Part shown: one piece after another, positions 10,569 through 22,965 of the stretch | Layout: the number at the start of each line of letters is the position of its first letter | Numbering within the stretch: the stretch's first letter is position 1 | From: Hyaloscypha bicolor E | Lineage: Eukaryota > Ascomycota > Leotiomycetes > Helotiales > Hyaloscyphaceae | Assembly: GCF_002865645.1 (NCBI RefSeq) | Contig: NW_020194691.1 | Location: 248,001 to 312,000, forward strand | Direction: 5' to 3' | DNA: 64,000 nt | Position numbers and translations under genes: made by a program | The notes under the pieces: model-generated | Databases searched by the model: none | Told to the model about the DNA's origin: nothing | The model's input: only the letters and a program-made list of their open reading frames with translations

Positions 10569-11375
10569 AGAACAACCAACTAGTGAATACAACGTTAATT
10601 GCCTTAGAGTATGCCACCAAAATTATTAGTCTTAGGGCTCAATAAAGCAGAATTTCTCAATTTATGAAAAGCTGTTTCGTTTTAACACATTCTGTCCATT
10701 ATCTCTTGTGTGATAAATACGAATTCCGCTCTAGAACGTAATCATTTCGATCAGCGTTTTGGAACGATTTCAACAGAATCCTGGAAATAAACCCTGCCAA
10801 ACAATCGATAGACATAATGTTGCAGCTCATGTGGCCATAATCTGCCCTTTGGCTTCGCGGCAGAGCATTTTATCAGACCATCAACATGCTTCAAGGTAAA
10901 TAGCAAGCCACGCGATACGTGGCACTTGTATTTTCCTTCACTGTTGGTTCTAAGATCAATACTGGTTTCATGTATCAGTCGATGCACCATCAAACAATTC
11001 TCTGGCACTGGCCTCTTCTACTTCGCCGTTGCCCCTGCTGCTCAACCCATGTTCATCTGATGATGGCTCGTACAGAGGCTCAGTCAAGGAATGCCAAGCC
11101 AATGTAACCCCAAAGGAGTAGACTCCTTGGACTTGGATGAAGCTCGTTGCGGGCTGCGGATAGCACACGAGTTCTCCCCCTTCGGTTTGATGCATAACAG
11201 CTATCCCCCGATCAAGTGGTAAAGAGCAGGAGTTTGAGTCACTTCATGGTGAAGTGATGGAAGCTAGCCACTTCCGACCTGGGTACATAAAGCTATGTAA
11301 CACTCCTCTAAGACCCCACCTTCATAAACGCTCTTAAACCAAAAACTCCACCAAGAATAATTCTTCGCATTTAAA
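10569..11375. other. Intergenic with unrecognised minus-strand frames
   Basis: Two minus-strand frames lie end to end in different phases: 11195-10968 (Glu-rich, with CYPQPATSFIQVQGVYSFG) and 11008-10751 (KCHVSRGLLFTLKHVDGL, then RLWPHELQHYVYRLFG). Codon texture is plausible, but no good intron joins them and no family comes to mind. They could be a decayed gene, with the ATG at 11193-11195 as its start. The bases just upstream of 11376 look like the promoter of the next short gene (GGTACATAAAGC near 11283). Confidence 0.35.
11239..11257. repeat. Perfect hairpin TCACTTCA-TGG-TGAAGTGA
   Basis: Eight-base perfect arms with a three-base loop. A second, overlapping pairing (GAAGTG with CACTTC at about 11266-11271) is possible. 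It sits between two weak gene candidates and could be a regulatory site for either; role unknown. Confidence 0.6.
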
Positions 11376-11573
11376 ATGCAGAACCACCCGTTTCTTCTAG
11401 CTGCCGTTCTGACAAACGCAATTCTCACGTTCGTTGACACCTCTAACTCTACACCTTCCGCAGGGGCCTCCATTGCGAGCAGTTATCCTCCGTCCTCATC
11501 CACCACCATGGCGAGCTCGGGAGGAAATAATAAAATTGAAGGTGTTTGGCTGGGATGGACGGCCGCCTGTTGA
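11376..11573 (+). CDS. Possible small secreted protein, 65 aa
   Basis: The ATG follows an A-rich leader (TTTAAA then ATG), with a TATA-like ACATAAAG about 90 bases upstream. The protein begins with a hydrophobic stretch (FLLAAVLTNAILTF, residues 6-19) like a signal peptide, followed by a Ser/Thr/Pro/Gly-rich region (residues 22-52) and a short aromatic end (GVWLGWTAAC). It has only one Cys, so it is not a typical disulfide-rich effector. It may be a Ser/Thr-rich wall protein cut short, or chance. No family is recognised and no introns are needed. Confidence 0.35.
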   Translation: MQNHPFLLAAVLTNAILTFVDTSNSTPSAGASIASSYPPSSSTTMASSGGNNKIEGVWLGWTAAC

Positions 11574-12007
11574 CTTGTCATTTGATCGCATTTTCAAGTA
11601 AGTGAAACATCAAATGCACCTTTATAGTTCTCATGAGCTACCTGATTTCCTGCCGCTGGTTGCGTGAAATTTTCCGTCGACTTCAGGTGTCAGTATCCCA
11701 GCAGAGAGTCTAGTGCCGTTTAAGTCTGACTGTTTCAGCGGTTCTCTAGGGATCTGCTGAAGTATATTGTGTAGAGATATCACTTGAGAAATCGGATCAA
11801 GGGAACCTTAATATTATCAGTAAGTATCTCCTGACGATAGAGGAGTGCACGTGCCGCTATGTGCTATTGTTGCAATGTACCTTTCACGAAGCTGGACATC
11901 AGTCATGTGAGCTTTCGTGCAGGTGCTCTTTGCACAGCCTCCACCACTAATTTTGCGCACAAAACCTCAAATCCTCGCCCCCCAGTCTCGACATTCATCT
12001 TTCAGCA
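11574..12007. other. Intergenic; upstream region of the HET gene remnant
   Basis: No domain-bearing frame. The last 60 bases, before the ATG at 12008, are pyrimidine-rich (CCTCGCCCCCCAGTC, then CATCTTTCAGCA), typical of a fungal core promoter and leader. Confidence 0.5.
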
Positions 12008-12417
12008 ATGCCATCGACCGCTAAACGAAACTCCCCAGAGAGGACCACTCTCCCTCCAGTTGCTGATCCAGACGAGATTCGCCTCCTGTGCTTGCTGCCT
12101 GGCGTCTTCGGCGAGAGAATAATTTGTACGACGACCCACGTCAAGCTTTCTGAAAACTTTCAAACCAAGCCTCCCGCCTCCTTACCATTGTGTAATCGCT
12201 CGGTCGACGTGCACCGCCCCGAAACAGCTCACCACCGCCCTCAATATGAAGCCTTGTCTTATGTGTGGGGCCCAACAGAGATGAAATCCATCAGCTTGGA
12301 TAGTCAGAGTTGTGATGTCCGAGAGAACCTTTTCGATGCACTGGTCAACCTCCGGAGTGAAAATCAACAACGAACTCTATGGGTTGACGCCATCTGCATC
12401 TATGTCTATCGACACGG
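12008..12417 (+). pseudogene. HET-domain protein, truncated after the first third of the domain
   Basis: The ATG at 12008 opens a frame in which residues 80-88 are YEALSYVWG, residues 96-110 carry ISLDSQSCDVRENLF, and residues 124-130 are LWVDAIC. These are the opening motifs of the HET (heterokaryon incompatibility) domain in their usual order and spacing. After codon 131 (about base 12,400), where the family continues with a CIxQ-type motif and several hundred more residues, the frame runs into unrelated sequence (YVYRHGKKPFKN) and ends at 12565 inside repeat DNA. The break coincides with the start of the degraded repeat block, so insertion or rearrangement removed the rest. HET proteins normally trigger cell death on meeting an incompatible partner; this copy cannot act that way. 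Composition is normal up to the break, so RIP did not visibly spread into it. Confidence 0.85.
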
Positions 12418-12473
12418 AAAGAAACCCTTCAAAAACTTGAGGTTTGGGCCTCCGGTTTCTGAGGGGTTTCTTT
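12418..12473. repeat. Imperfect 25-bp-arm hairpin at the HET truncation point
   Basis: AAAGAAACCC at 12418-12427 pairs exactly with GGGTTTCTTT at 12464-12473, and the pairing continues inward to a TTTGGG loop, for 25-bp arms with four mismatches, three of them C/T or G/A type. It begins less than 20 bases after the last HET codon. It could be the end of a hairpin-terminated element or the boundary repeat of the block. Confidence 0.6.
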
Positions 12474-13465
12474 TTCCAAATCGGATTAGTAAACCGCTTT
12501 TTATCCGCCTTCGTAACGTCTTGCTTATTCTCTGTCTCGATCCATGTATCCTTACTTTAAAGTAGACGAGTTTCACCTTTCGCCGGCCTTTCTCCGAATC
12601 TGAAATGAAGCTATTCCCAAGTATCTTTATTAAGTTAATTAATCTTAACCCCTATTAACTATATCTCTCTATATTGCGATTATAGCCGGTATAGTAAAGT
12701 CTAAAATAGAGCCTGTTTGATATATCGATACCTATTTGCAAGCCTTGATATAGGTAATCCTATACTAGAATATCGATATAAGGCTTTTCCATTTCCATCT
12801 TTGGACCTGAGAAGTTACTGCTCTAACCTGAATTAAGCCCTGAGTCCTGAGTACGCTAATAAATCAGCTGGATTATACTCAGGGGATCCTTTTCTGGTAC
12901 CCTCGCAAATCGGTTATACTTTCCATATTATCTAAATATAGAATTTTGTATATCTTATTACCTGTAACATAGCCACCTCTTTAAACCTATTAAGATATTA
13001 TAATAGTGGCCGTTCTCGCTCCCTTGTTACACTTATCAAGGGTCCTTACGGGAGCCGAGTTGGGTCCCCTTTTTAGCCGAAAATTCGCGACTCGAAATAG
13101 TCTTGCTTAAATAGCCTTTGAGAGTTCCTCAACTCTCTTCAAACAACCCAATTTATATACGAATATACGGCTTTAATTTCCGAGAGCTTATTTAACTTGA
13201 ATACTACAAGAACTTGCGAATAATAGATGATTTTTTATAGTTATCTCAAAAGGTACAAAAATCGGTATTGAAAATTCTGAAATCCCGTTAATATCTGAGG
13301 CACTCGACTCCTTCCACTAGCCTATGCTTCTAGACAGAGTACGAAAGGTTCGGACCTCGAGACTCTAGGATCTGTAAGGGAAGACAAGGAAGACTCTATT
13401 ACGCCTGCTAACTATCGTAAGGTTTATTCGGTACCGTATCAAGCAGGAGTCGCGTTACAGGTGGT

Positions 13466-13800
13466 AGTGGCTTGGGAGATTTATACAGATCCTAGCAAAG
13501 TCAGAATTATATCGGTATTAATACCCAAACCATAGTAGTAATAAGGAGTAAAGGATCAGCTGAGTAGGGGAAAGATATACAACGGCGATACCGTCTCAAT
13601 AAGGAGTCGGCCAGGCCCAGTGGCTTTGAGAGATTTATGCAGATCCTAGCAAAGGCAGAATTATATCGGCGATACCGTCTCAATAAGGAGTCACTCTGCG
13701 GTCCAGTGGCTTTGGGGAGATTCATATAAGTCCTAGCAAGGCAGAACTATATCGGTACTGGTACTCAAACGGTACTAGCAAAAGGAGTAAAGGATTAGGG
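13466..13800. repeat. Imperfect tandem repeat, three copies
   Basis: A core running from AGTGGCTT through GAGATT, AGATCCTAGCAAAG and CAGAA to TATATCGG starts at 13466, 13619 and 13705 (offsets 153 and 86). A linked block, GCGATACCGTCTCAATAAGG, occurs at about 13584 and 13670, and AAGGAGTAAAGGAT occurs near 13542 and 13780. The unit is variable and not codon-phased. Confidence 0.75.
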
Positions 13801-14239
13801 TTATTAAGAGGTCCTCTAGGAGATATATATATCTGTAATACGGCGCCCAGAGTAGTTAGGCCAGATATATATTAATATAATACTTGTCCTATCCTTGGAG
13901 GGCAAAACCGCTGATGCCTGTTACAATACGAGTATACTTGGTCTTGTAGAATATGGTGCTCTACTGGCTAGAGGGAGTAGGGGGGCTTCAACGGTCGTAT
14001 ACGAACAAGAGGTCAGTTATATAGCTCCAGCTTTGATTTAATATACAAACTCAAAGGATAAAGGCTCAAATCCGTTTGCCAATACAGTTAATATTTGTAA
14101 AGTGAATATTGAGTTCTTATATTATATCTCCCAAGTAGTACCACCTTTCCTTTCGGTATAAGGAAATTTCTGTAAGAGGTTACAAGATTCGCCGTATCTG
14201 ATTATTAGATTGAGCAAAAATAGACTTGGTACCGGTATA

Positions 14240-14440
14240 TATATATAAGCAAATTTGATTATATAAGGGCGATTGGGTAAAGAAGATTCGGTACAGGCAG
14301 GTTGTATACCGGTAGAAGTACAGGCAAATATAACTATACGGGGGCGATTACAGGTTCGGCGCAGGCAGGTTGTATACCGGTAGAAGCGCAGGCAAATTTG
14401 ATTATATAAGGGCGATTAAGCAAAGGCAGATTATACACCG
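14240..14440. repeat. Tandem repeat of about 68 bp, two-plus copies
   Basis: A word beginning TTCGG and continuing CAGGCAGGTTGTATACCGG is found at 14287 and 14355 (period 68). GCAAATTTGATTATATAAGG, then GCGATT, flanks the array at about 14249 and 14391. Differences between copies are largely C/T and A/G. Confidence 0.75.
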
Positions 14441-17400
14441 ACTCCCTTTTCAAGTAAGTAATCAATTACTATATATAGCTGGGCTCTCAAAGCCTTTCGA
14501 GATCCTTTGCTTATAGTAACGGCATTCTCTCCTCTCTTCTAAATACTCTATACCTTTTTGAAAGGTACCGCAAATAACAAACCCTATACCCTTACTCTCT
14601 TACTCATTTCTCGCCAGGCACCTATTATACTTCTTTCATACCTCCCCTTTATATACTATTCCGATTACGGAATATTCTGCCCAAGGCGGTAAATATTTCT
14701 TTAACCTGTTTCGAGTTTCTATAGAAAGCAAGTAGAGAGCGATTCAAACTTTTAAAGGCACTTCCTTATCCGACCCATCTACAAGCCCTTATAAAAGATT
14801 CAATTATTATAACCGAATACTATATATTCTGCTATAGGCCGTTCCTTTTATAAAGGCTCCCAGGCTTTAATACCTGGCAGTTCAATATCCGAACTGGTAG
14901 ACTCCCTTCTATTATTTATCAAATTACACTTCTAATATTCCTGGAAATATTATATCTAGACCCAGATAATAACAGAAGTATCGACCTTACCGAAATCTTC
15001 CGCCTTTCAGATATTAATAATAATATTAATATTTCTCTAACTGGCTATCTGCAAATACTTACGATTTTATATAATCTATAATCCAGCCGATATTAGAGTA
15101 ATTAATTTGTATTTTACTTCTATATATAGTACTATTCAATCTTAAAACTGAAATGGAAAGAATATTATAAGCTAGCAATTTTCAAACTTGCTCGAACCCT
15201 TATATTTGACCCTATACTATAGGAGAATATTTACAAGAGATTTTATAATCTTGATTTAATAAACAGATTCCAAATATTTGCAAATAATAAATCTTAACCG
15301 CTTTGTTATATAGCAACTGCAGGCATAGTTACTCATATAACTATATATACTATATTTAGCTCTGGCTATCCGTATTATACCTCTCTTTCTCCGATATCTG
15401 AATATATTATAATACAACCGCATTTAATACAATATGCTTTTATTATCGGAACTACCTATTAAGCTATAAATCTATATCTGGTAGTATATTGGGCTATTAA
15501 TACCATATAGCATTTTTTGTCTTTTAAAGGAAATAGCTTATTTTATTTGTAATCTATATTATTTTTTTAATTCGCCTTATAATATTATAATAAAAATTAT
15601 ATTTATTTGCAAAAACGATTTCGGCCTTTAATATAAAATATATCTAAGACTTAATTATAAATCAAGATTATAAAAGGAATAATATTAATAGGAATCCGAT
15701 TAAAGTAAAATATATTTCAAGCCTTAATAGAATATATATAATTCGGGTACTTGATATTAATTAGGAGACTGGATGAATTAGAAAGATTTCTAGTATAAAC
15801 TATATCTGGTATAAAATAATAAAATAAAGGTTTCTAATTTCTAATATAACTATAATATATATTAATAAATTTCTTTATTATCTAATCCGACTAAAATAGA
15901 AAGAACCTGAACTGTATTATAATCTTATTTATTGAGCCTTTTTTAAAGAAATAGGTGGTTTGGGATTAATTTAATTTCCCGTTTATTTTAGATAATTTAA
16001 ATATTATATTATTCGATTTTAATTGAAATATTATATATTCTAATTCTATAACTTCCGAATAATACTTTTTCAGATATTTATCTTTATATAATAAAGATAA
16101 ATATATAAAGAGCTTTTTTATTTATATTTCCGGATATAATATAATTGATTTAGAAACTTATTTTATTCGAATCTTATAATTATCTGAATATTATAATAGT
16201 TGCGAGTTATACTTTTTACTTTAACTAAAAGAATAGATAGCTTATATTTGGCTTTATATTATTAATTCCCCGAGTTCTATATTTGCTATATTAGTATTAA
16301 TAGTTAGTTTCTATTAATTTATTTATATTATTACTAATACTATTTGCCAGATTCAAATAATATATAAAAAAACTCATATCTTTAAATTATATATTTATTT
16401 ATCTCTAATAGCTAATAATAGATATAAATGAATTCTTCTAGAATAAAAAGAATATATTATAGGATTTTATTACAAAAATATAACCTTTAATATAACTATT
16501 ATAAAACTTGGAATTATTAGTAATAGTATTTATATAAAAGCTATACTTTTCCCGCTTTAATATTATAATTATAATTGCTTTTTTTTCTAATTAAAATTCC
16601 AAATATAGAACTTTTCTTATTAGTTACTATTTTAAGTAATCTAGAAAGAATTAATATTTGCTATATTAATATATTACCTAAATAGCTATATTATTATTCT
16701 TAGATAATAAAATACTTATTTGTAATATTTTTATATTTATAATAATAATAAACCGGATATTACTAAAATCTATTTCAGAATATTAAAATCTAGAAACTAT
16801 TAAATTATTACTACTATTAGCTTCTTTCCCGATATATTTAAAATAATATTAGATTTCTATTATTAAATCTCTATTATAAATTAGGCAAAATTATAGAATA
16901 ATTTAGAATATAATATTTCTAACTTTTATATAATATATTACCTAATAGTTCTTAAAATACTATAATAAAATCATAAACTGAACGGGAAATCTTTTTTATA
17001 TTCTAGAAGAAAGTATAATAAATAGTATTAATATTTAATAGAACTTAAAAAAATATTAAAAGAAAAAAAAAATCTTAATTTTTCCTTTAATTATTTCTAT
17101 TTAATAATTCAAAATATTATTAAAATAAATATACTTATAATATTTCCAAGTAATTTCTTTATTATATATAATTTTATTCCAATTATCTTATATAATTAAT
17201 CTCGATTTTCTTTTATTATTTTTAAAAATAATATTATCTTTCGAGAATCTATTATATATTATTCTAATTCTAATAATCTGGTATTTTCTATTCGATTTAG
17301 TAGCTTGTTATATTTTAATCTTTTTCTTTCTCTAATCGTTTTTATTATTATTAATATTTCTATTTATTAGCTAGTTATATTTATTAGCTTCTACTATTTT

Positions 17401-17462
17401 AGTATTAGGAAATAAAAGCAATATATAATAGCCTATTATAGGAATTTGAAGCCCTAATTATA

Positions 17463-17600
17463 AAGCCTAATAGCTTAATATAGAGGCTTTATAACTTAGT
17501 CCGGAAATTATAGAAGTCTAATAATTTAATATAGGATTTTAATAATTCGGTTCGGGAAATTACCCTAATAGGGAAGCTTAATAGCCTAAGAAAACAGTAC
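17463..17600. repeat. Short tandem repeat, period 51 to 60
   Basis: AAGCCTAATAGCTTAATATAG at 17463 recurs as an AAGTCTAATAATTTAATA form at 17514 and partly at 17574 (AAGCTTAATAGCC). The units are separated by CCGGAAATTATAG-like spacers. Copies differ mainly by C/T and G/A. Confidence 0.6.
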
Positions 17601-19038
17601 TAGATATACTATAGCTGTGGCTAGACTAGCTAGTATATAATATAGATAAAAATTATTTTATTTGCCTAAATTAATATTTAAAATTTTATTTATTTTAATT
17701 ATTTCTAATATCTTTATATTTATTCCATTTTCTAGTAATATTATTATTCCAGAATAGTATTAAATAATCTTTATAATACCGATATATTTATAGCCTAATA
17801 TAAGTACTAGCTATTATAATAATATATATAAACTCTATATTCTTTTTATTCTCGAGATATGATTTGTAATATTTACTAGCTTGTTTTTCTAGTATCTTTA
17901 AACTAAACTTATAACTTGTTTTATTTTACTTATATTTAGTAAAATAAAGAATTCTAATTGTTTCAAATTCCTTATTTAAAATATCTAATAATAATATTAT
18001 ATCTTTTTTTAAAACCAGATATAGAAAATTACTAAAAGTTTATAATAAAGCTATTACGGATAATAAAGATATTATTATAAAGAATAACTTCTATTAGAAT
18101 AAATATCTTATATTTTTTAGAATCGGCTATTCTAGTATAAATATTTATAATATAAATTCTATAATATAAAGCTTCCTTTATTATACTTTAATAAGCCTAT
18201 AAAATTAAAAAATTAAATATAATATAATAAATTTATAGATTAATAAGGTATATATAATAGTATTTAACGGCCAATAATAAGGTATTAGTAAACTTATAGT
18301 TTAAATAATATAAGTAAATTACTTATCTTTATTTTTATATTATAATTTAGGAAATATATTCGATTTATATAGGTTTTTCTATATATAATTAGATTGGAAG
18401 CTAGTATAAATTAATAGCTTAATAAAGTTAATATGAATATAAGCCTATAATATTCCGGTTATATTTTTCTATTATATCTTAATAATAAATTGTAATATAA
18501 ACTAGTCCGGAATTATAAAAGTAAATCTTTAATAATAGAATATAATATTTTATAGCTATAGCCGGAATAATTATATTAAATAGTATTATATAATCTAATT
18601 TAATACCTTTAAGCTATAAAGCCTATTTATATCTTTTTGAGGCTATACTAGTCTATTTCTATTAATAGAAAGCCCGGGTTATAATAAAAGATATGTTTTT
18701 ATTATTTATAGTTTAAAAGATATATACTAGAACTCAAATAGCAGGGTTTACTAGCCAAATTATATAGTATTAAACTCTATTATTCTAAAAAAACATTAAA
18801 TTAGGCAAATAATTAATTCGTACTAATTGCTTATTATATGAATTAAAACTACTAATATAAGTTATAAACTAGAGGCCATATAAATAAATATAAATATAAA
18901 GAATAAAAGCCAGATTTCTTTGCTTTTAGAGCTATTTAATATATTAAAAGAAACCCTTTTCCCTAAATTCCCCAGTATATAAAAATATATAAAAAAGAGT
19001 ATTATTTTAAATCCTTAAAAGAAAGAGTTATTAATCTT

Positions 19039-19145
19039 AGAAAGAGACTTCCTAAATCTCTTTTAAAAAAAGAATATAAGAATATAATCGAGAATATTTA
19101 AAGGAAAGAGGGATTTCTAATTTTAGAAAGAGACTTCTCAAATCT
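19039..19145. repeat. Direct repeat, period 86
   Basis: AGAAAGAGACTTCCTAAATC at 19039 recurs as AGAAAGAGACTTCTCAAATC at 19125. Both are followed by TCTTTT- or TCCTTTT-type pyrimidine runs. Confidence 0.6.
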
Positions 19146-19807
19146 CCTTTTTTAAACTTCCGATAATCGGAGAAACCTTTTCCCGGATTAAATAATAGTA
19201 ATATTTTAATATTATATAAACATTTTTTTATATTAGTTAATTTAATATAACCAAAAGCTTTACTTTAATAAATCAAATATTGCTTTTAATAAAAGTTATA
19301 AGAATATAAGGCCGGAATACAAAAATCCCTATATATATAAATAAAAATAATAATTGAATTATTCTATTTAACTAGCTCTAGTCTAATAAACTTTACTTTA
19401 CCTATTCCTATATAAGCAGTTTTTTATTTTAGCCTCATTTTACTAATATTGCCATATTAATTATCTGCCCTATTAGAGAATTTATATTATCTATATTATT
19501 TATATCTTGTCTATTTACTTAAAAAAAAAAATAATTCGAAAAGAGAGAAAAACAGATATATTAAATATTAAATATATAATATATTATTTACCTATATCCA
19601 GTTTAGGCAGTTATAAATCAGCTAATACTTATAGTAATACTTATAATATCTTTCTAAGCCAGATATTTTAAATGAAAATCAAATAAATAATTCAAATAAA
19701 AAATAAATTAATATAATCTAGATATTATTTTTACTATATAATTACTTAACTTAAATATTTTATTATATTTAGATTTCCTATTATATTTAAAATCTTTTAT
19801 TACCTAT

Positions 19808-19960
19808 TTGAAACCTTCTATTTATAGCTTAAAACCTTTTATTTATAGTTTAAAGTCTTTTATTTCCGGTTTGAAATCTGTTATTTATTATTTAAAGCCT
19901 TTTACCTATAACTCGAAGCCGTTTATTTGCTATTTAAAGCCTTTAAGAAGGCTTATATTA
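19808..19960 (+). repeat. 21-bp tandem array (about 7 copies) reading as a heptapeptide repeat
   Basis: Units such as AAACCTTTTATTTATAGTTT repeat every 21 bases. Translated on the plus strand they give seven-residue units of the type LKPFIYS across about 49 codons without a stop, unusual inside a RIP-degraded region where stops are dense. It may be a remnant of a repeat-containing protein gene or a minisatellite whose period happens to be three times seven. No start or downstream domain is recognisable. Confidence 0.7.
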
Positions 19961-22843
19961 CTATTATGGCTCTTTCTAAGTCCTATAGCTGTATTTATAT
20001 AAAAGAAAAATAGCCGATATTATTATTAGAAAATGGGTTCTATAATTTAAATAATTATATTATTAAAACCAGAGCTTTTTTTTTATAGTTTTACTTTTAT
20101 TTTATTATAATAATATCTAGTTTTAAAAATTAAACTCAAGAGCCTTTATAATATTCTTTTATTATACAAATTTATTAATTCTTTTTATATAGTTCTATAA
20201 AACCCGAAGTTTAAAATATAGGTTTTAAAATAAGATATTTTTAAAAAAATATTTCAAGCCTATTATAATAACCGATATAATATAAATAATATCAAATATA
20301 TCTTTTATATATATAAAAGTATTAATAGACTTTTCGTATTCTATTTAGAAACTAGATTTCGAACTTATAATTTTTCTAAGCTAAATAAACTATTATTAAA
20401 TTTAGTAAAAGAATTTATAAAATACTTTATATAAAAGAAAAGGAATTTTCTTTTATTTCCGGATTGGATTTCCAAATATAATATATTTAAGAGTATTTTT
20501 CCTATTTAAATATAATATATTTTTATTAATATATCTAGCCAATTTCTTTATTAGCTATAATCTAGAAGATTTCTCTTAATTTTATATCTGGGGCAAAAAA
20601 TATAAATAAGTATTATTTATATTAAAGTATTTATAAAAAAGAGATTAATATAATATTTAATAGCTGAAATACTTTTTATTATAATATAGCTAACTATTTT
20701 AATAGATATAATCTATAGTAAGCGGCTAATAATTTTCTTCTTTTATTAATTAATAACCTTTTCTTTTTACTAATTAATAATCTTTCCCTTTTAGTAATCT
20801 ATAATTTAATAAGGATATTATTAAGAAATAGAATTGGATTCTAGTATTAGATTTATATTTTCGAGATTTAATAATTCCAGAAAATTAAATATTCTATAAT
20901 ATTCTTTTAGAAATTATTTATATATAACTAGTACTTTTAAATATTTATAAAAACAAATTTATATATATCCTATAAAATAATTACATATTTTAAAACTTTT
21001 TTTAATCTTTTTTTATTATTATTAAATATAAATTTTTTTCTAAATAGAAATATAAATTATAATACTATTTCTGGAATCTGAAATATAGTAAGCTATATCT
21101 ATTTATAAATCTTATATTATAATTTTTTTACTTTTTATTTTTTTATTTAAATAGTATTATATTATAATTAGCTAAAATTCAAATAAAAAGAATTTAATAA
21201 TATATGTCTTCTAAAATAATTTCTTATTAATATTTCCTAGATTCTTTTTTATTATATTTTTAAGCCTTTTGGCAAGTTTTTTTTATTAGTTCTCCTTTAT
21301 ATAGCCATTATATAAAGCCAGTTATAATCTCTACAAAAATGTTTTGAATTAAATAGTATTTTAATACTTAATAAATAGTAATTACTATAATAATAAATAG
21401 AACTAAATAATAGAAAACTCAACTAAATTTACTATTATATATTATCTATTAGTTAGTACTGGATTTAGATAAATATTATAGGGAATTATAGACCGTTATA
21501 TAGCTTAATTAAATATAATTTCCTTTTAATATCCGATTTAGATATAGGAGAAATATAATTATAATAATTTGAATAATTTATAAAGCTAAAGTATTTTATT
21601 ATTAACTAGTTAATAGCTAATTAGAATTATCGAAAATATAGTAAATATACCTATAATAGAACTACAAAAACCTTTAAAAGCCGTTATTAAGCTACTCTAG
21701 CTTTAAGATAATAATAGTTCTATAATTGCATTATCTAATATTATTTTCTATTAATAAAACGAAACTAGAAAGCCATTTTCGATATATAGAACTAATATAG
21801 TAATACTCTATAAATAAAGTAATATAAAATCTTAATACAGGCAGGTTCTATTTAATAAAAAAGAAAGTTCTATAGTATTATATAGAAATAATAATTATAA
21901 GGCTCTATTTGCCTATTTATATATAATATAACTAATAGTAACTACTATTTTTTATTTAGGCAAAAGCTATTAATAATAGTTTATTTTTCGAAGTCTTTTA
22001 TAATTTCTAAAATAAATAAGGCCTGAATTACTTAACTAAAGTATATTATATATAATATTATTCTAATTAATTCAATAAATTATAAAGGAAACAAATATAT
22101 TTAAAAAGAATATAATTTGAGAATAGTAAAAATAGTAATTATTTATATTTAATAGAATCGAATATATAATTATAATTATCTTGAATTTATATTAGAATAG
22201 AAAAAATTATTAAAATAAAAAGAAGATTAATTAAATAAAGCTTTTAAATAACTGGCTATATTTCTAATAAATAATATAAAGAACTATAGGGCCTTATATA
22301 TATTATATCTAATATTATATAATACTAAAGGCTAACTATTTATATATTCTATTATTCTTTTAGTCTTTTAATAAATATCTTTTTTCCAAGCTATATTATT
22401 CTAGATTAGGTATTATTTAAAATATATTTATTTCTTTACCTGAGATTATTAATATATAGAAAGCAGAAAAGATATATAGGAAATATATAAGAAATATATA
22501 AAATACTAGAAAGGAGAAATATATAAGAACTAGTCCTATCTAATAATATAGCCGAATTCTGGTTCTAATTTTATAATATTAGTCTAGAAATACTAAGATT
22601 ATTTAGTTCTATAAATTATAAATAGGTATTTTATATATTATTTTTTTATTAAAAATGAATTTCTATAATTTAAAAAGATATATTTTATTTAGTCGGTATT
22701 TATATTATATCTAGATATCTTTTTATAAATTCCAATATATCTAATTCTTTTAAAAATAATAATAAAAGTTATTAAAATACTTATTCTAATTAGATAGAAT
22801 TAATTACCTAGAGTTTTAAAATTTCTTTTACTAAATCTGGATC

Positions 22844-22965
22844 TTATTTAAAGCCTTCCGGCTCTTATTAGAAATCTTTTAGCCTTTATTTAAAGCTTTC
22901 CGGCCCTTATTAAAAGCCCTTTAGCTTTTACTTAAAGTATTCCAGTCTTTACTTGAATTTTTTTA
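22844..22965. repeat. 42-bp tandem array, three copies
   Basis: TTATTTAAAGCCTTCCGGC at 22844, a TTATTTAAAGCTTTCCGGC form at 22886 and a TTACTTAAAGTATTCCAGT form at 22928 are spaced exactly 42 bases apart, again a multiple of three. The copies keep more G+C than the surrounding DNA. Substitutions are mostly transitions. Confidence 0.7.

Larger units (their letters stand above)
12474..14700. other. Transition zone of intermediate composition, degraded repeats
   Basis: Neither strand has an open frame above about 72 codons and none shows a domain. CpG-containing words are still common and TA-rich stretches alternate with GC-mixed ones, so mutation is lighter than further right. Two tandem-repeat clusters are listed separately. 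The source element is not recognised. Confidence 0.5.

Noticed and set aside
12008..12565. HET frame taken as a complete 185-residue protein
   Set aside because: The last 54 codons have no HET similarity and read through repeat DNA including the hairpin at 12418-12473, so the stop at 12565 is not the gene's own.
13466..14440. CRISPR-like repeated units
   Set aside because: Units are imperfect, spacing varies, there are no unique constant-length spacers, and the genome is fungal.
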